Of a DNA stretch of 64,000 bases, positions 8,826 to 15,620 are shown one piece after another. Source of the DNA: Halodesulfovibrio aestuarii. Lineage in GTDB: Bacteria > Desulfobacterota > Desulfovibrionia > Desulfovibrionales > Desulfovibrionaceae. The stretch lies in the NCBI RefSeq assembly GCF_050571805.1, contig NZ_CP192219.1; one strand, 5' to 3'. Made by a program: the position numbers and the translations under genes. The notes under the pieces are model-generated. The model was not told where the DNA came from. It ran no database searches and saw only the letters and a list, made by a program, of their open reading frames with translations. Within the stretch, counting starts at the first letter, position 1, and the number at the start of each line of letters is the position of its first letter.

Positions 8826-8857
8826 AAAAAAAACTCCGAAGCGTTAAGCTTCGGAGT
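8826..8857 (-). terminator. Terminator of the first tRNA-Ser gene
   Basis: 10-bp stem actccgaagc/gcttcggagt with a 5-base loop and T8 on the minus strand, immediately past the tRNA 3' end. Confidence 0.92.
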
Positions 8858-8869
8858 ATATTTTTATGC

Positions 8870-8964
8870 TGGCGGAGAGGGAGAGATTCGAACTCTCGGT
8901 ACCAGTTTTGCTAGTACACACGATTTCCAATCGTGCTCCTTCGGCCGGGCTCGGACACCTCTCC
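8870..8964 (-). tRNA. tRNA-Ser(GGA), copy 1
   Basis: Class II tRNA of 95 nt with CCA encoded. The acceptor stem GGAGAGG/CCTCTCC, the anticodon stem-loop cacgattGGAaatcgtg (anticodon GGA, reading UCC and UCU), a long variable arm and the T-loop gttcgaatc are all visible. It is identical over the full length to the two further copies. A promoter-like TTGCAA, 17 nt, TAGCAA lies just upstream on the minus strand. Confidence 0.97.
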
Positions 8965-9121
8965 GCGTTGCGAATGTGTTGCTATCAAAGGCGGGGCATA
9001 CTTGCAAGAAAAAAGTATAACAAACTTTAAATTGATGACCGGTTGAAGTGGTTTTGTCCCGTATTGCCCCTCCGTGACGTGCATAGCATTCTGGATGAAG
9101 TAAATTGTGAAGAGGGGGGAT

Positions 9122-9157
9122 AAAAAAAGACGCATACTTTGCAGTATACGTCTTTTT
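9122..9157 (-). terminator. Terminator of the second tRNA-Ser gene
   Basis: Stem agacgcatact/agtatacgtct with one mismatch and loop ttgc, followed on the minus strand by T7, between tRNA copies 1 and 2. It shows that copy 1 and copy 2 are separate transcription units. Confidence 0.88.
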
Positions 9158-9167
9158 TGAAGTCATC

Positions 9168-9262
9168 TGGCGGAGAGGGAGAGATTCGAACTCTCGGTAC
9201 CAGTTTTGCTAGTACACACGATTTCCAATCGTGCTCCTTCGGCCGGGCTCGGACACCTCTCC
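9168..9262 (-). tRNA. tRNA-Ser(GGA), copy 2
   Basis: Same 95-nt sequence as copy 1, with CCA encoded and anticodon GGA. Upstream on the minus strand, TTGCCA, 17 nt, TAGTGA resembles the promoters of the other two copies. The flanking DNA is not similar beyond the tRNA, so this is a gene-sized duplication and not a larger repeat. Confidence 0.97.
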
Positions 9263-9387
9263 GCGATGTGGAGATACTCACTATATAAAAGAGAAGCGAC
9301 TGGCAAGTAAAAAATGACTTTCTAGAGCCCATAGTGGGAGAAATGATGCATAAACTTGTTGCGTCGCTATCTCAAGTGGTCGCCTTG

Positions 9388-9720
9388 CTAGGCAGCTTCT
9401 CTTACAGCTTCCGGTTCGAGAACAGCGATGCCAAGACGGGCTTTTACTTCTTCAATGGTCAGTTTGCCACCATCAGTGATTTCGTAGCCTTTCTCGATTA
9501 GTCCGAGAGCGTAGCGTTTGTTGTAGATAAAGCAGAAAACAAGGCCTGCAAGTCCCATAGTGAGACAAGACAGTACAAGCATGAGAATTGCGTTTTTCCA
9601 GTCACTTCTGAAGACAGCAGGGAAGAAGCTGAAAAAAAATGTAGTCCAGGAGAAGCCAATAGGGGCTTTCTTTTGAATACCAGTGGTTGGGTGTACAAGA
9701 GTCGCAGTAGTAGCAGCCAT
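9388..9720 (-). CDS. Small membrane protein with GFSWTT motif, paralog A
   Basis: A 110-residue protein with a ribosome site (aaggaa) 7 nt before the ATG. The N-terminal polar part VHPTTGIQKKAPIGFSWTTFFFSFFPAVFRSDWKN leads into two membrane helices, about residues 41-65, and then FIYNKRYALGLIEKGYEITDGGKLTIEEVKARLGI. The pattern resembles short DUF2628/HrgC-like membrane proteins, but the function is not known. It is clearly paralogous to the gene at 9910-10215, sharing GFSWTT, NKRYAL, LIE-GY-ITDGGKL and KARLGI. The C-terminal tail EPEAVREAA is unique to this copy. Confidence 0.82.
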   Translation of the reverse strand: MAATTATLVHPTTGIQKKAPIGFSWTTFFFSFFPAVFRSDWKNAILMLVLSCLTMGLAGLVFCFIYNKRYALGLIEKGYEITDGGKLTIEEVKARLGIAVLEPEAVREAA

Positions 9721-9909
9721 ATAAATTCCTTTATCAGAGCAGATTGTTTAACGAAGTCGGGAATGTAAAAAAAAGTGAATGCCTTGTAAATAAAAAAAAT
9801 AGTGAGTCCTCACAACCTTACTACAACATTCTGTTTTTAACATTTTGTCTGATGAGCGGGAAAAGGTTAAAAGTCTGCCACGCTTAGTTGGTGAAATTTA
9901 GATAGATTG

Positions 9910-10215
9910 TTATGAAGGTACGATCCCGAGTCTTGCTTTTATCGCTTCTATCGAAAGCTTTCCTCCATCAGTGATGATATACCCTTGCTCGATTAATGAA
10001 AGTGCATAGCGCTTGTTGTAGACAAAGCTGATGATGAATCCAGCAAAATTGTAGGTAGTAATGGATAGGATAAGAATAAGTAATGCATCTTTCCAGTTTC
10101 CTCTAAGGAGGGCAGGAAAGAAGTTGAAGAAGAGTGTTGTCCATGAAAAGCCGATAGGACATTTTTTTTCTATTTGTGTAATTGGATGTGTGAATGTTGC
10201 AGTGGTGTAAGCCAT
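9910..10215 (-). CDS. Small membrane protein with GFSWTT motif, paralog B
   Basis: A 101-residue paralog of the protein at 9388-9720. The ATG is chosen because gaggac lies 7 nt upstream and MAYTTATFTHP aligns with the start of paralog A; the longer frame runs into the SRP RNA terminator. Shared blocks are GFSWTTLFFNFFPALLRGNWKDALL, FVYNKRYALSLIEQGY and ITDGGKLSIEAIKARLGI. Two membrane helices are predicted. The pair lies between tRNA-Ser copies, downstream of the SRP RNA gene; whether this is chance or a functional link to membrane insertion is unknown. Confidence 0.8.
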   Translation of the reverse strand: MAYTTATFTHPITQIEKKCPIGFSWTTLFFNFFPALLRGNWKDALLILILSITTYNFAGFIISFVYNKRYALSLIEQGYIITDGGKLSIEAIKARLGIVPS

Positions 10216-10316
10216 ATAAGTCCTCTTTATCAATAATAAAAGAGAAGTGTTACTGGGTGACTGTTGGTATGTAAAGAGAAGAATAACTGGAATGGTGAGG
10301 AAGAAGTAGTGCATGC

Positions 10317-10354
10317 AAAAAAAAGAAGGCACAAACATTTCTGCTTGCGCCTTC
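10317..10354 (-). terminator. Terminator of the 4.5S RNA gene
   Basis: Thirteen-bp stem gaaggcgcaagca/tgtttgtgccttc with GU pairs, a 4-base loop and T8 on the minus strand, directly after the SRP RNA. Confidence 0.92.
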
Positions 10355-10355
10355 T

Positions 10356-10440
10356 GGGAGTCGGACACCCACATACAACTGCTACGGCTGCTTTCTCTCG
10401 AACCTGACCGGGTTGACAGCGTATATGCCGTCCGACTCCC
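10356..10440 (-). ncRNA. ffs: Small signal recognition particle RNA (4.5S)
   Basis: An 85-nt hairpin RNA with complementary ends gggagtcggac/gtccgactccc. The apical domain has the conserved Ffh-binding core, GGTCAGG on the 5' side and GAAAGCAGCC on the 3' side around a short loop, as in E. coli 4.5S RNA. It binds Ffh to form the SRP that targets membrane proteins. It lies 23 nt downstream of tRNA-Ser copy 3 on the same strand with no terminator between them, so the two are probably one transcript processed by RNases. Confidence 0.95.
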
Positions 10441-10463
10441 TACTCAATTAGGGTAAATTTGAC

Positions 10464-10558
10464 TGGCGGAGAGGGAGAGATTCGAACTCTCGGTACCAGT
10501 TTTGCTAGTACACACGATTTCCAATCGTGCTCCTTCGGCCGGGCTCGGACACCTCTCC
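10464..10558 (-). tRNA. tRNA-Ser(GGA), copy 3
   Basis: Third identical 95-nt copy, with CCA encoded and anticodon GGA. It is upstream of the SRP RNA gene and has the best promoter of the three copies. Confidence 0.97.
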
Positions 10559-10571
10559 GCGTCGAGAGGGA

Positions 10572-10600
10572 TAACTAGCAAACAGCATAGTACTTGGCAA
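10572..10600 (-). promoter_or_regulatory. Sigma-70-type promoter of tRNA-Ser/ffs
   Basis: On the minus strand, TTGCCA and TAGTTA are separated by 17 nt and end about 13 nt before the tRNA 5' end. The same TTGCMA, 17 nt, TAGNNA layout precedes the other two tRNA-Ser copies, which supports the assignment. Confidence 0.72.
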
Positions 10601-10619
10601 GCGAAAAAGCAAAAAAAAT

Positions 10620-10650
10620 AAAAAAAGGGCGGCAAATATGCCGCCCTTTT
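10620..10650 (-). terminator. Terminator after the UGA-containing small gene
   Basis: Twelve-bp stem aaaagggcggca/tgccgccctttt with T7 on the minus strand. The stem begins only 5 nt after the distal TAG stop and about 90 nt after the in-frame TGA, which fits translation continuing to the TAG. Confidence 0.92.
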
Positions 10651-10655
10651 ACTAA

Positions 10656-10832
10656 CTATTTACAGTTATGCTTTTTCTTATTTGCAGAACTGCATGAGCA
10701 TCCTGACGAGGAGCCTCCCCGTCCGTCAAAGCTTATGCCTCACCCCGAGGGTTTATGGCCTTTGGGAACAACTTTGATACAGACGAGTGCTATAACAACT
10801 AATCCAATAATGGGAATTAGGTATCCAAGCAT
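10656..10832 (-). CDS. Predicted small membrane selenoprotein (in-frame UGA at codon 31)
   Basis: A 58-codon frame with a strong ribosome site (caggagaccct before ATG), 24 nt after fabI. Codons 4-23 encode one hydrophobic helix (YLIPIIGLVVIALVCIKVV), followed by a basic PKGHKPSG. Codon 31 is TGA, 10740-10742. The frame continues as GISFDGRGG, then a Ser/Cys stretch with CSC, ending KKKHNCK and TAG. If UGA is read as selenocysteine the product is a membrane-anchored protein with Sec and three tail cysteines. The basic residues after the helix suggest a cytoplasmic tail. Support: a SECIS-like hairpin after the UGA, and a terminator that follows the TAG. I know no family name. The alternatives are a 30-residue peptide ending at UGA or a decayed gene. 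Confidence 0.68.
10704..10728 (-). promoter_or_regulatory. Bacterial SECIS-like hairpin
   Basis: In the mRNA, TGACG pairs with CGTCA and GGGA with TCCT, around an apical GGC loop, with a 4-nt bulge on the 5' side. The loop begins 24 nt after the UGA. This is inside the 16-37 nt spacing, and the loop has a G in its first two positions, as described for bacterial SECIS elements that recruit SelB. Confidence 0.6.
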
Positions 10833-10856
10833 AGGGTCTCCTGAGAAGGCTCTTTA

Positions 10857-11645
10857 CTATTTTTTGTCTTCGTTTCTGATACCGATACCTACGGTGTGGT
10901 AACCACAGTCAACGTGGAGTACTTCACCGGTAACGCCGGCAGAAAGGTCAGAAGCAAGATACAGTGCGCTTTTACCAACATCTTGAGTAGTAACGTTGCG
11001 CTGCATCGGAGCGTTTTCTTCGATGTAGTTAAGGATCTTACGGAAGCCACCGATGCCGGAAGCAGCAAGAGTCTTAATAGGTCCTGCGCTGATAGCATTA
11101 ATGCGAATGTTCTTTGCGCCGAGATCGACTGCAAGGTAGCGTACGCTAGCTTCAAGGGCTGCTTTTGCAACGCCCATTACGTTATAGTTTGTAATAACTT
11201 TTTCTGAGCCATAATAGGACATAGTGATAACTGACGCATTGTCAGTTAACAGGTGCTCAAATGCACCGCAGACAGCGGTCAAAGAGTAAGCAGAAATATC
11301 CATCGCAAGTTTAAAGCCGTCACGGGAGGTTTCAATGAAACGACCCTGAAGGTCTTTGCGGTCAGCGAAGCCGATGGAGTGAACAAGAATATCCACGCCG
11401 CCCCATTTCTCTTCAACCAATTTTACTGCTGCAGCGATTTCTTCATCGCTGCTTACATCACACTGGAAGATGAAATCGCCATCAAGCTCTTCACAGATAG
11501 GCTCAACACGCTTTTTCAGAGCATCACCAAGAAAGTTAAACGCTAGTTTAGCGCCATTTTCCTTAAATTCTTTGGCAATGCCGTATGCAATGCTTTTGTT
11601 GTTGGCAACGCCCAAAACGAGGGCTCGTTTCCCTTCAAGAAGCAT
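10857..11645 (-). CDS. fabI: Enoyl-[acyl-carrier-protein] reductase FabI
   Basis: Short-chain dehydrogenase that reduces enoyl-ACP with NADH in the last step of each fatty acid elongation round. It has 262 residues, the usual size. Visible are the nucleotide-binding N-terminus KRALVLGVANNKSIAYGIAKEF with the FabI-type GxxxxxSIA pattern, HSIGFADR, the catalytic Tyr-x6-Lys pair around TMSYYGSEKVITNYNVMGVAKAALE, and INAISAGPIKTLAASGI, the triclosan-loop region. The ribosome site tggag precedes the ATG. It is third in the hisD-purC-fabI run and precedes the UGA-containing small gene without a terminator. Confidence 0.96.
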   Translation of the reverse strand: MLLEGKRALVLGVANNKSIAYGIAKEFKENGAKLAFNFLGDALKKRVEPICEELDGDFIFQCDVSSDEEIAAAVKLVEEKWGGVDILVHSIGFADRKDLQGRFIETSRDGFKLAMDISAYSLTAVCGAFEHLLTDNASVITMSYYGSEKVITNYNVMGVAKAALEASVRYLAVDLGAKNIRINAISAGPIKTLAASGIGGFRKILNYIEENAPMQRNVTTQDVGKSALYLASDLSAGVTGEVLHVDCGYHTVGIGIRNEDKK

Positions 11646-11708
11646 ATGAACTCCATTTCAGTTTGTCTGCCGGGTAGCAGACTTCTTAGGTAATTATTGT
11701 GGTTGCAC

Positions 11709-12608
11709 TTATTTGAATAGCAGTGTTTGCCCTGTAAGTATAGTGTAGGCCTCAGCGTACTTTTTGCCTGTTTCGGCAACAACTTCGTCAGGCAGAGCAG
11801 GCGCTGGCGGGGTTTTGTCCCAGTCCTGAGCGCTAAGCCAGTTACGCAAGTATTGTTTGTCGAAGCTAGGCTGGCCCTGACCAGGGGTGTAGCTGGACTT
11901 AGGCCAGAAGCGGGAGGAGTCAGGAGTGAGAACTTCGTCGATGAGAGTCAGTTCTCCATCAATAATGCCGAACTCGAATTTTGTGTCAGCAATGATGATG
12001 CCTTTCTCTTCTGCATAGTCACGGCCTTCGGAGAAAATGCGCAAACTTACATCTGCTACTTTATCAGCAAGTTCTTTGCCGATCATTTCTGTAGCACGTT
12101 CTACAGAAATATTTTCGTCGTGGTCGCCCAGTTCTGCTTTTGTGGAAGGGGTGAAGAGCGGAGTCGGGAATTTTTCGGACTCAAGCATTCCTTCCGGCAG
12201 TTCATAGCCGCACACAGAACCGGTTTTGCAGTAGTCTTTCCATCCGGAGCCGGAAATATGACCACGAACAATACATTCAATTGGAAGAGGCTTTGCTTTT
12301 TTAACAAGTACAGAGCGTCCTTCCAATTCATCTGCATATTTCTGCAGCGGTTCAGGGAAATCTTTTACATCAGATGCGATGAGGTGATTGGCAATGATGT
12401 GTTCAAACTTTTTCATCCAGAACAAGGTGATCTGGTTAAGGATAACACCTTTGTACGGGATAGGTTCTGCCATGATCACATCGAATGCGGACATGCGGTC
12501 GGTAGTAACAATAAGCAGACTGGATTCATCAATTTCGTAGATATCGCGAACTTTACCGCGGGAAAGAAGAGGGTAATCCGTAATAGTTGTTTTCGTAACG
12601 ACTTTCAT
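11709..12608 (-). CDS. purC: SAICAR synthase PurC
   Basis: Phosphoribosylaminoimidazole-succinocarboxamide synthase, which joins aspartate to CAIR with ATP in purine synthesis. It has 299 residues, the longer form of the family. LLSRGKVRDIYEID is the N-terminal signature with the KVRD substrate and nucleotide loop. PIECIVRGHISGSGWKDY and IIIADTKFEFGIIDGELTLIDEVLTPDSSRFW are the two PROSITE-type signatures. It lies 19 nt after hisD and about 60 nt before fabI, so it is probably part of one transcript. Confidence 0.97.
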   Translation of the reverse strand: MKVVTKTTITDYPLLSRGKVRDIYEIDESSLLIVTTDRMSAFDVIMAEPIPYKGVILNQITLFWMKKFEHIIANHLIASDVKDFPEPLQKYADELEGRSVLVKKAKPLPIECIVRGHISGSGWKDYCKTGSVCGYELPEGMLESEKFPTPLFTPSTKAELGDHDENISVERATEMIGKELADKVADVSLRIFSEGRDYAEEKGIIIADTKFEFGIIDGELTLIDEVLTPDSSRFWPKSSYTPGQGQPSFDKQYLRNWLSAQDWDKTPPAPALPDEVVAETGKKYAEAYTILTGQTLLFK

Positions 12609-12627
12609 ATGAGAACTCCTGCAAGGG

Positions 12628-13935
12628 CTATTTCTTTAAGCGGGTTTCTGCGGAACGGGCGTGTGCTTCCAGTCCTTCAAGACGGGCAAGACGCGCAATT
12701 TTTGGCGCATTCTTTTGCGTGAATGAAGCAGACGCAGCAATAATGCTGGATTTTTTTGTGAAGGTATCAACAGATAATGCTGATGAAAAACGCGCAGTGC
12801 CATTGGTAGGCAATACGTGATTCGGGCCTGCAAAGTAGTCGCCGACAGGTTCCGGTGAGTTGGCGCCCATAAAAATAGCGCCAGCATTACGGATGGCCGG
12901 TAACAACGCCCAAGGGTCTTCAACAATTATTTCCAGATGCTCGGGTGCAACTTTGTTGGAAAGCTCTACTGCTGTAGCCATGTCCGGAGTAACAACAATA
13001 GCGCTCCAGTCTTTAAGGGCTGTTGCAGCAATTTCATTGCGCGGGAGCAAACCTGTTTGCGTGCCAAGTTCGTCACAAACAGCTTTTGCAAGTTGTTCAT
13101 CGTCAGTAACTAACATGGCGGATGCAAGCGGGTCATGTTCTGCTTGAGACAGCATATCTGCTGCAATTTGCACAGGGTTTCCGGTTTTATCTGCAAGAAT
13201 AAGAATCTCGCTAGGACCGGCAACCATGTCGATGCCAACCGTGCCGATAAACAGGCGTTTAGCGGTGGTTACAAAGATATTACCAGGGCCGGCAATAACA
13301 TCTACAGCAGGAATGGTCTCAGTGCCATACGCAAGAGCAGCAATTGCCCATGCACTGCCACAGGCAAATACATTGGTTATGCCAAGATGATGTGCGGCTG
13401 CCAGAATATACTGGTTGGGAACGCCATCTGCGCGGGGAGGTGACACAACGCAAATTTCTTCTACGCCGGCAACCTGTGCGGGGATAACGTTCATAAGCAT
13501 ACTGGAGATAAGAGGGGTGTCGCCTCCTTGGCCGCCCGGGACGTACAGTCCGGCACGGTCAACAGGGCGTACAACCTGTCCCAAAATTGTTCCGTCTTCG
13601 CTTGTTGTAAACCAGGATTTCTCTTTCTGGTTTTCGTGGAACGTGCGGATATTGAGCGCAGCTTCTTTGATAATATCAAAATCTTCTGCGGGAATGTCTT
13701 GAGCAGCCTTTGCTAAGGTTTCCTTAGACACTCGCACCATATCTTCCGTAAACGAAGGGCAGTCAAACTTTTGCGTGTAATGAACAAGAGCCTTATCCCC
13801 TTCTGTATGCACATGATGCAGAATATCACGCACCACAGGTTCAACAGAATTCTCAGGGTTATCCCGTCCAGCGAGAAGGTCCCTGATTCCCTTCCAATCC
13901 TCTTTGGACTGGTAGCTGATCATACGACAGGGCAT
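12628..13935 (-). CDS. hisD: Histidinol dehydrogenase HisD
   Basis: Zinc enzyme that oxidises histidinol to histidine with two NAD. It has 435 residues, the normal length. The signature IDMVAGPSEILILADKTGNPVQIAADMLSQAEHDP holds the zinc ligands (QAEHD), and NHVLPTNGTARFSSALSVDTF is the second conserved block with a catalytic His. The ATG after taggagccagt is well supported. No other his gene is in the window; in this group his genes are scattered. It is the first gene of a run with purC and fabI. Confidence 0.97.
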   Translation of the reverse strand: MPCRMISYQSKEDWKGIRDLLAGRDNPENSVEPVVRDILHHVHTEGDKALVHYTQKFDCPSFTEDMVRVSKETLAKAAQDIPAEDFDIIKEAALNIRTFHENQKEKSWFTTSEDGTILGQVVRPVDRAGLYVPGGQGGDTPLISSMLMNVIPAQVAGVEEICVVSPPRADGVPNQYILAAAHHLGITNVFACGSAWAIAALAYGTETIPAVDVIAGPGNIFVTTAKRLFIGTVGIDMVAGPSEILILADKTGNPVQIAADMLSQAEHDPLASAMLVTDDEQLAKAVCDELGTQTGLLPRNEIAATALKDWSAIVVTPDMATAVELSNKVAPEHLEIIVEDPWALLPAIRNAGAIFMGANSPEPVGDYFAGPNHVLPTNGTARFSSALSVDTFTKKSSIIAASASFTQKNAPKIARLARLEGLEAHARSAETRLKK

Positions 13936-14053
13936 ACTGGCTCCTAATCAAATAAGGTTCATAAAACTAAATCCGACGCCCCATCCTTATAAGAGGGTGT
14001 CAGAAAAGTCGAGTAGCATTACGATGATAAAAATTACACCAGAGAGGTGAAAT

Positions 14054-15478
14054 TTAGAACTGATAATCCCAAAGGAGTACTGCGCGGTACGCATCACGAG
14101 TGTTGGAGGTTCCCCACACTTGAGGATCGACTTCTATGTGGATATATCCGAGGCGTAAAATTAAACTGAGATGTTCGTATACCTTAAACGTGGTTTCAGA
14201 ATCAATTTCGATGAGCCAGTCTTTGGTAGTGAGATATGTTCCCCAATTGTTTCTGTACCCCCCTTGAAGCAGTTCAGGAGAGAAACGGTTGTTTTTGACG
14301 GCATCAGTGTTGTTTGTCCCACGCATATAGAGAAGCTTGCATGACGTGGATAAATCATCAGTGAAAGCAAGATCGTCAACAGTAAGCCCCAGTGTCCATC
14401 GGCCTGTGGCGTCTTGTATGAGCAATGCAGACTCTGTTGTTATCGCATACTTGTAGTACCCGAAGTCCGTAAGGCCCCACTGGTTAGTGATAAAGGGCAT
14501 TCTGCCTGCACCGTCTTCATATGCGTTGTTACTATCACCGCTTCCCCACCAGCCTAGAATGCCAATGGTCATGAAGTTAAGTGCCCAATCCAATTCCCCT
14601 AATAGAACAGCTCCCTGTCTGCTTGCAGCATCGTTGCCGCCGTATAGTGTTCCCCACATGAGGTCGCTTTTTGCAATGAGGTTACAGGGGCTGTGATAAC
14701 GCCCCGAAAATCCGGCCCAAAATGCCCATGGATTTCCGGAGAAGTTTGAGAATCCGTTCCATAGTCCAATATTGCCACCATCAACCCAGGCAATACCTAA
14801 AGGATCTCCTGAAACGTTTTTACCAAATTCAGTATAGGCAACATACGGTGTGAAGATATTGTCTTTCGGCGTATAAGAAAATGTTGCCGCAAAAATATCC
14901 ATCGTCTCGTTTGAAAAAGCTGGGTCGGAGTTGGTATATGGCCTGCCCCAAATTACGGTGCCGTTTATTGTGTCTGTAAATTCGTATCCCAAGGTTACAG
15001 CGGCTATGTTGTCGTCAAGAATGATGGAGCCGCCAATCTGGTTAGGGAGAGAAGCAGAAATAAGACCGGCTCTTCCGTCCAGTGGTAGCTGATCGGGTTT
15101 AACATGAATGAACATGAACGTCGTTTGTATGTTGGCACCATCTGTGCCTATTTGTCCTCCTGCGAATTCGCCATATCCATTCCCTTCATCCACTCCCCAG
15201 TAGGTGTCTACTTCAAAGAGGGCCGTGCCGGAGACCTCTTCGTGCGGATTAATGTCGAACTGAAAGCGGTAATATTGGGCTGCTCGAAAATCGTTGTTGA
15301 TTTCCTCTTCTGCGTAAGGAGAAGCAAATCCCAGCGTGGAACCAGTTGACCATTGGGTGAATACTTGTAATGTCCCAGAGGGGTGTATTTCCAATGCAAC
15401 GCATGTATCCGCTATACACAGAAGTGATGCGGTAATGATACAGAGTTTAATGACGTATGAAATAGGATGTTTTTTCAT
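14054..15478 (-). CDS. Outer membrane homotrimeric porin, Desulfovibrio type
   Basis: A 474-residue outer membrane beta-barrel protein. The signal peptide MKKHPISYVIKLCIITASLLCIADTCVA... ends before LEIHPSGTLQVFTQWS. The mature part alternates polar and aromatic residues, and it ends in LLWDYQF with the C-terminal Phe needed for outer membrane assembly. The N-terminal GxLQVFTQW and FRAAQYYRFQFDI-like blocks match the porin family abundant in Desulfovibrio. It is a single gene between hisD and uvrC, transcribed leftwards. The ribosome site is weak. The solute range is unknown. Confidence 0.82.
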   Translation of the reverse strand: MKKHPISYVIKLCIITASLLCIADTCVALEIHPSGTLQVFTQWSTGSTLGFASPYAEEEINNDFRAAQYYRFQFDINPHEEVSGTALFEVDTYWGVDEGNGYGEFAGGQIGTDGANIQTTFMFIHVKPDQLPLDGRAGLISASLPNQIGGSIILDDNIAAVTLGYEFTDTINGTVIWGRPYTNSDPAFSNETMDIFAATFSYTPKDNIFTPYVAYTEFGKNVSGDPLGIAWVDGGNIGLWNGFSNFSGNPWAFWAGFSGRYHSPCNLIAKSDLMWGTLYGGNDAASRQGAVLLGELDWALNFMTIGILGWWGSGDSNNAYEDGAGRMPFITNQWGLTDFGYYKYAITTESALLIQDATGRWTLGLTVDDLAFTDDLSTSCKLLYMRGTNNTDAVKNNRFSPELLQGGYRNNWGTYLTTKDWLIEIDSETTFKVYEHLSLILRLGYIHIEVDPQVWGTSNTRDAYRAVLLWDYQF

Positions 15479-15620
15479 GGCATAACATGTTGGGATTTAA
15501 ATCTATCATTAAGCTATGTATCATGGGTAGTATTGGAAATGATATTTATCCCCATGTCACAATTGATTAGTCTAAAAGCAACAGTAGGATACAACTTAGA
15601 AAGATGGTACACGAGTAGCT

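Noticed and set aside
8745..9332. Plus- and minus-strand reading frames across the tRNA-Ser genes
   Set aside because: They coincide with tRNA-Ser genes and terminators, and repeat because the tRNA sequence repeats.
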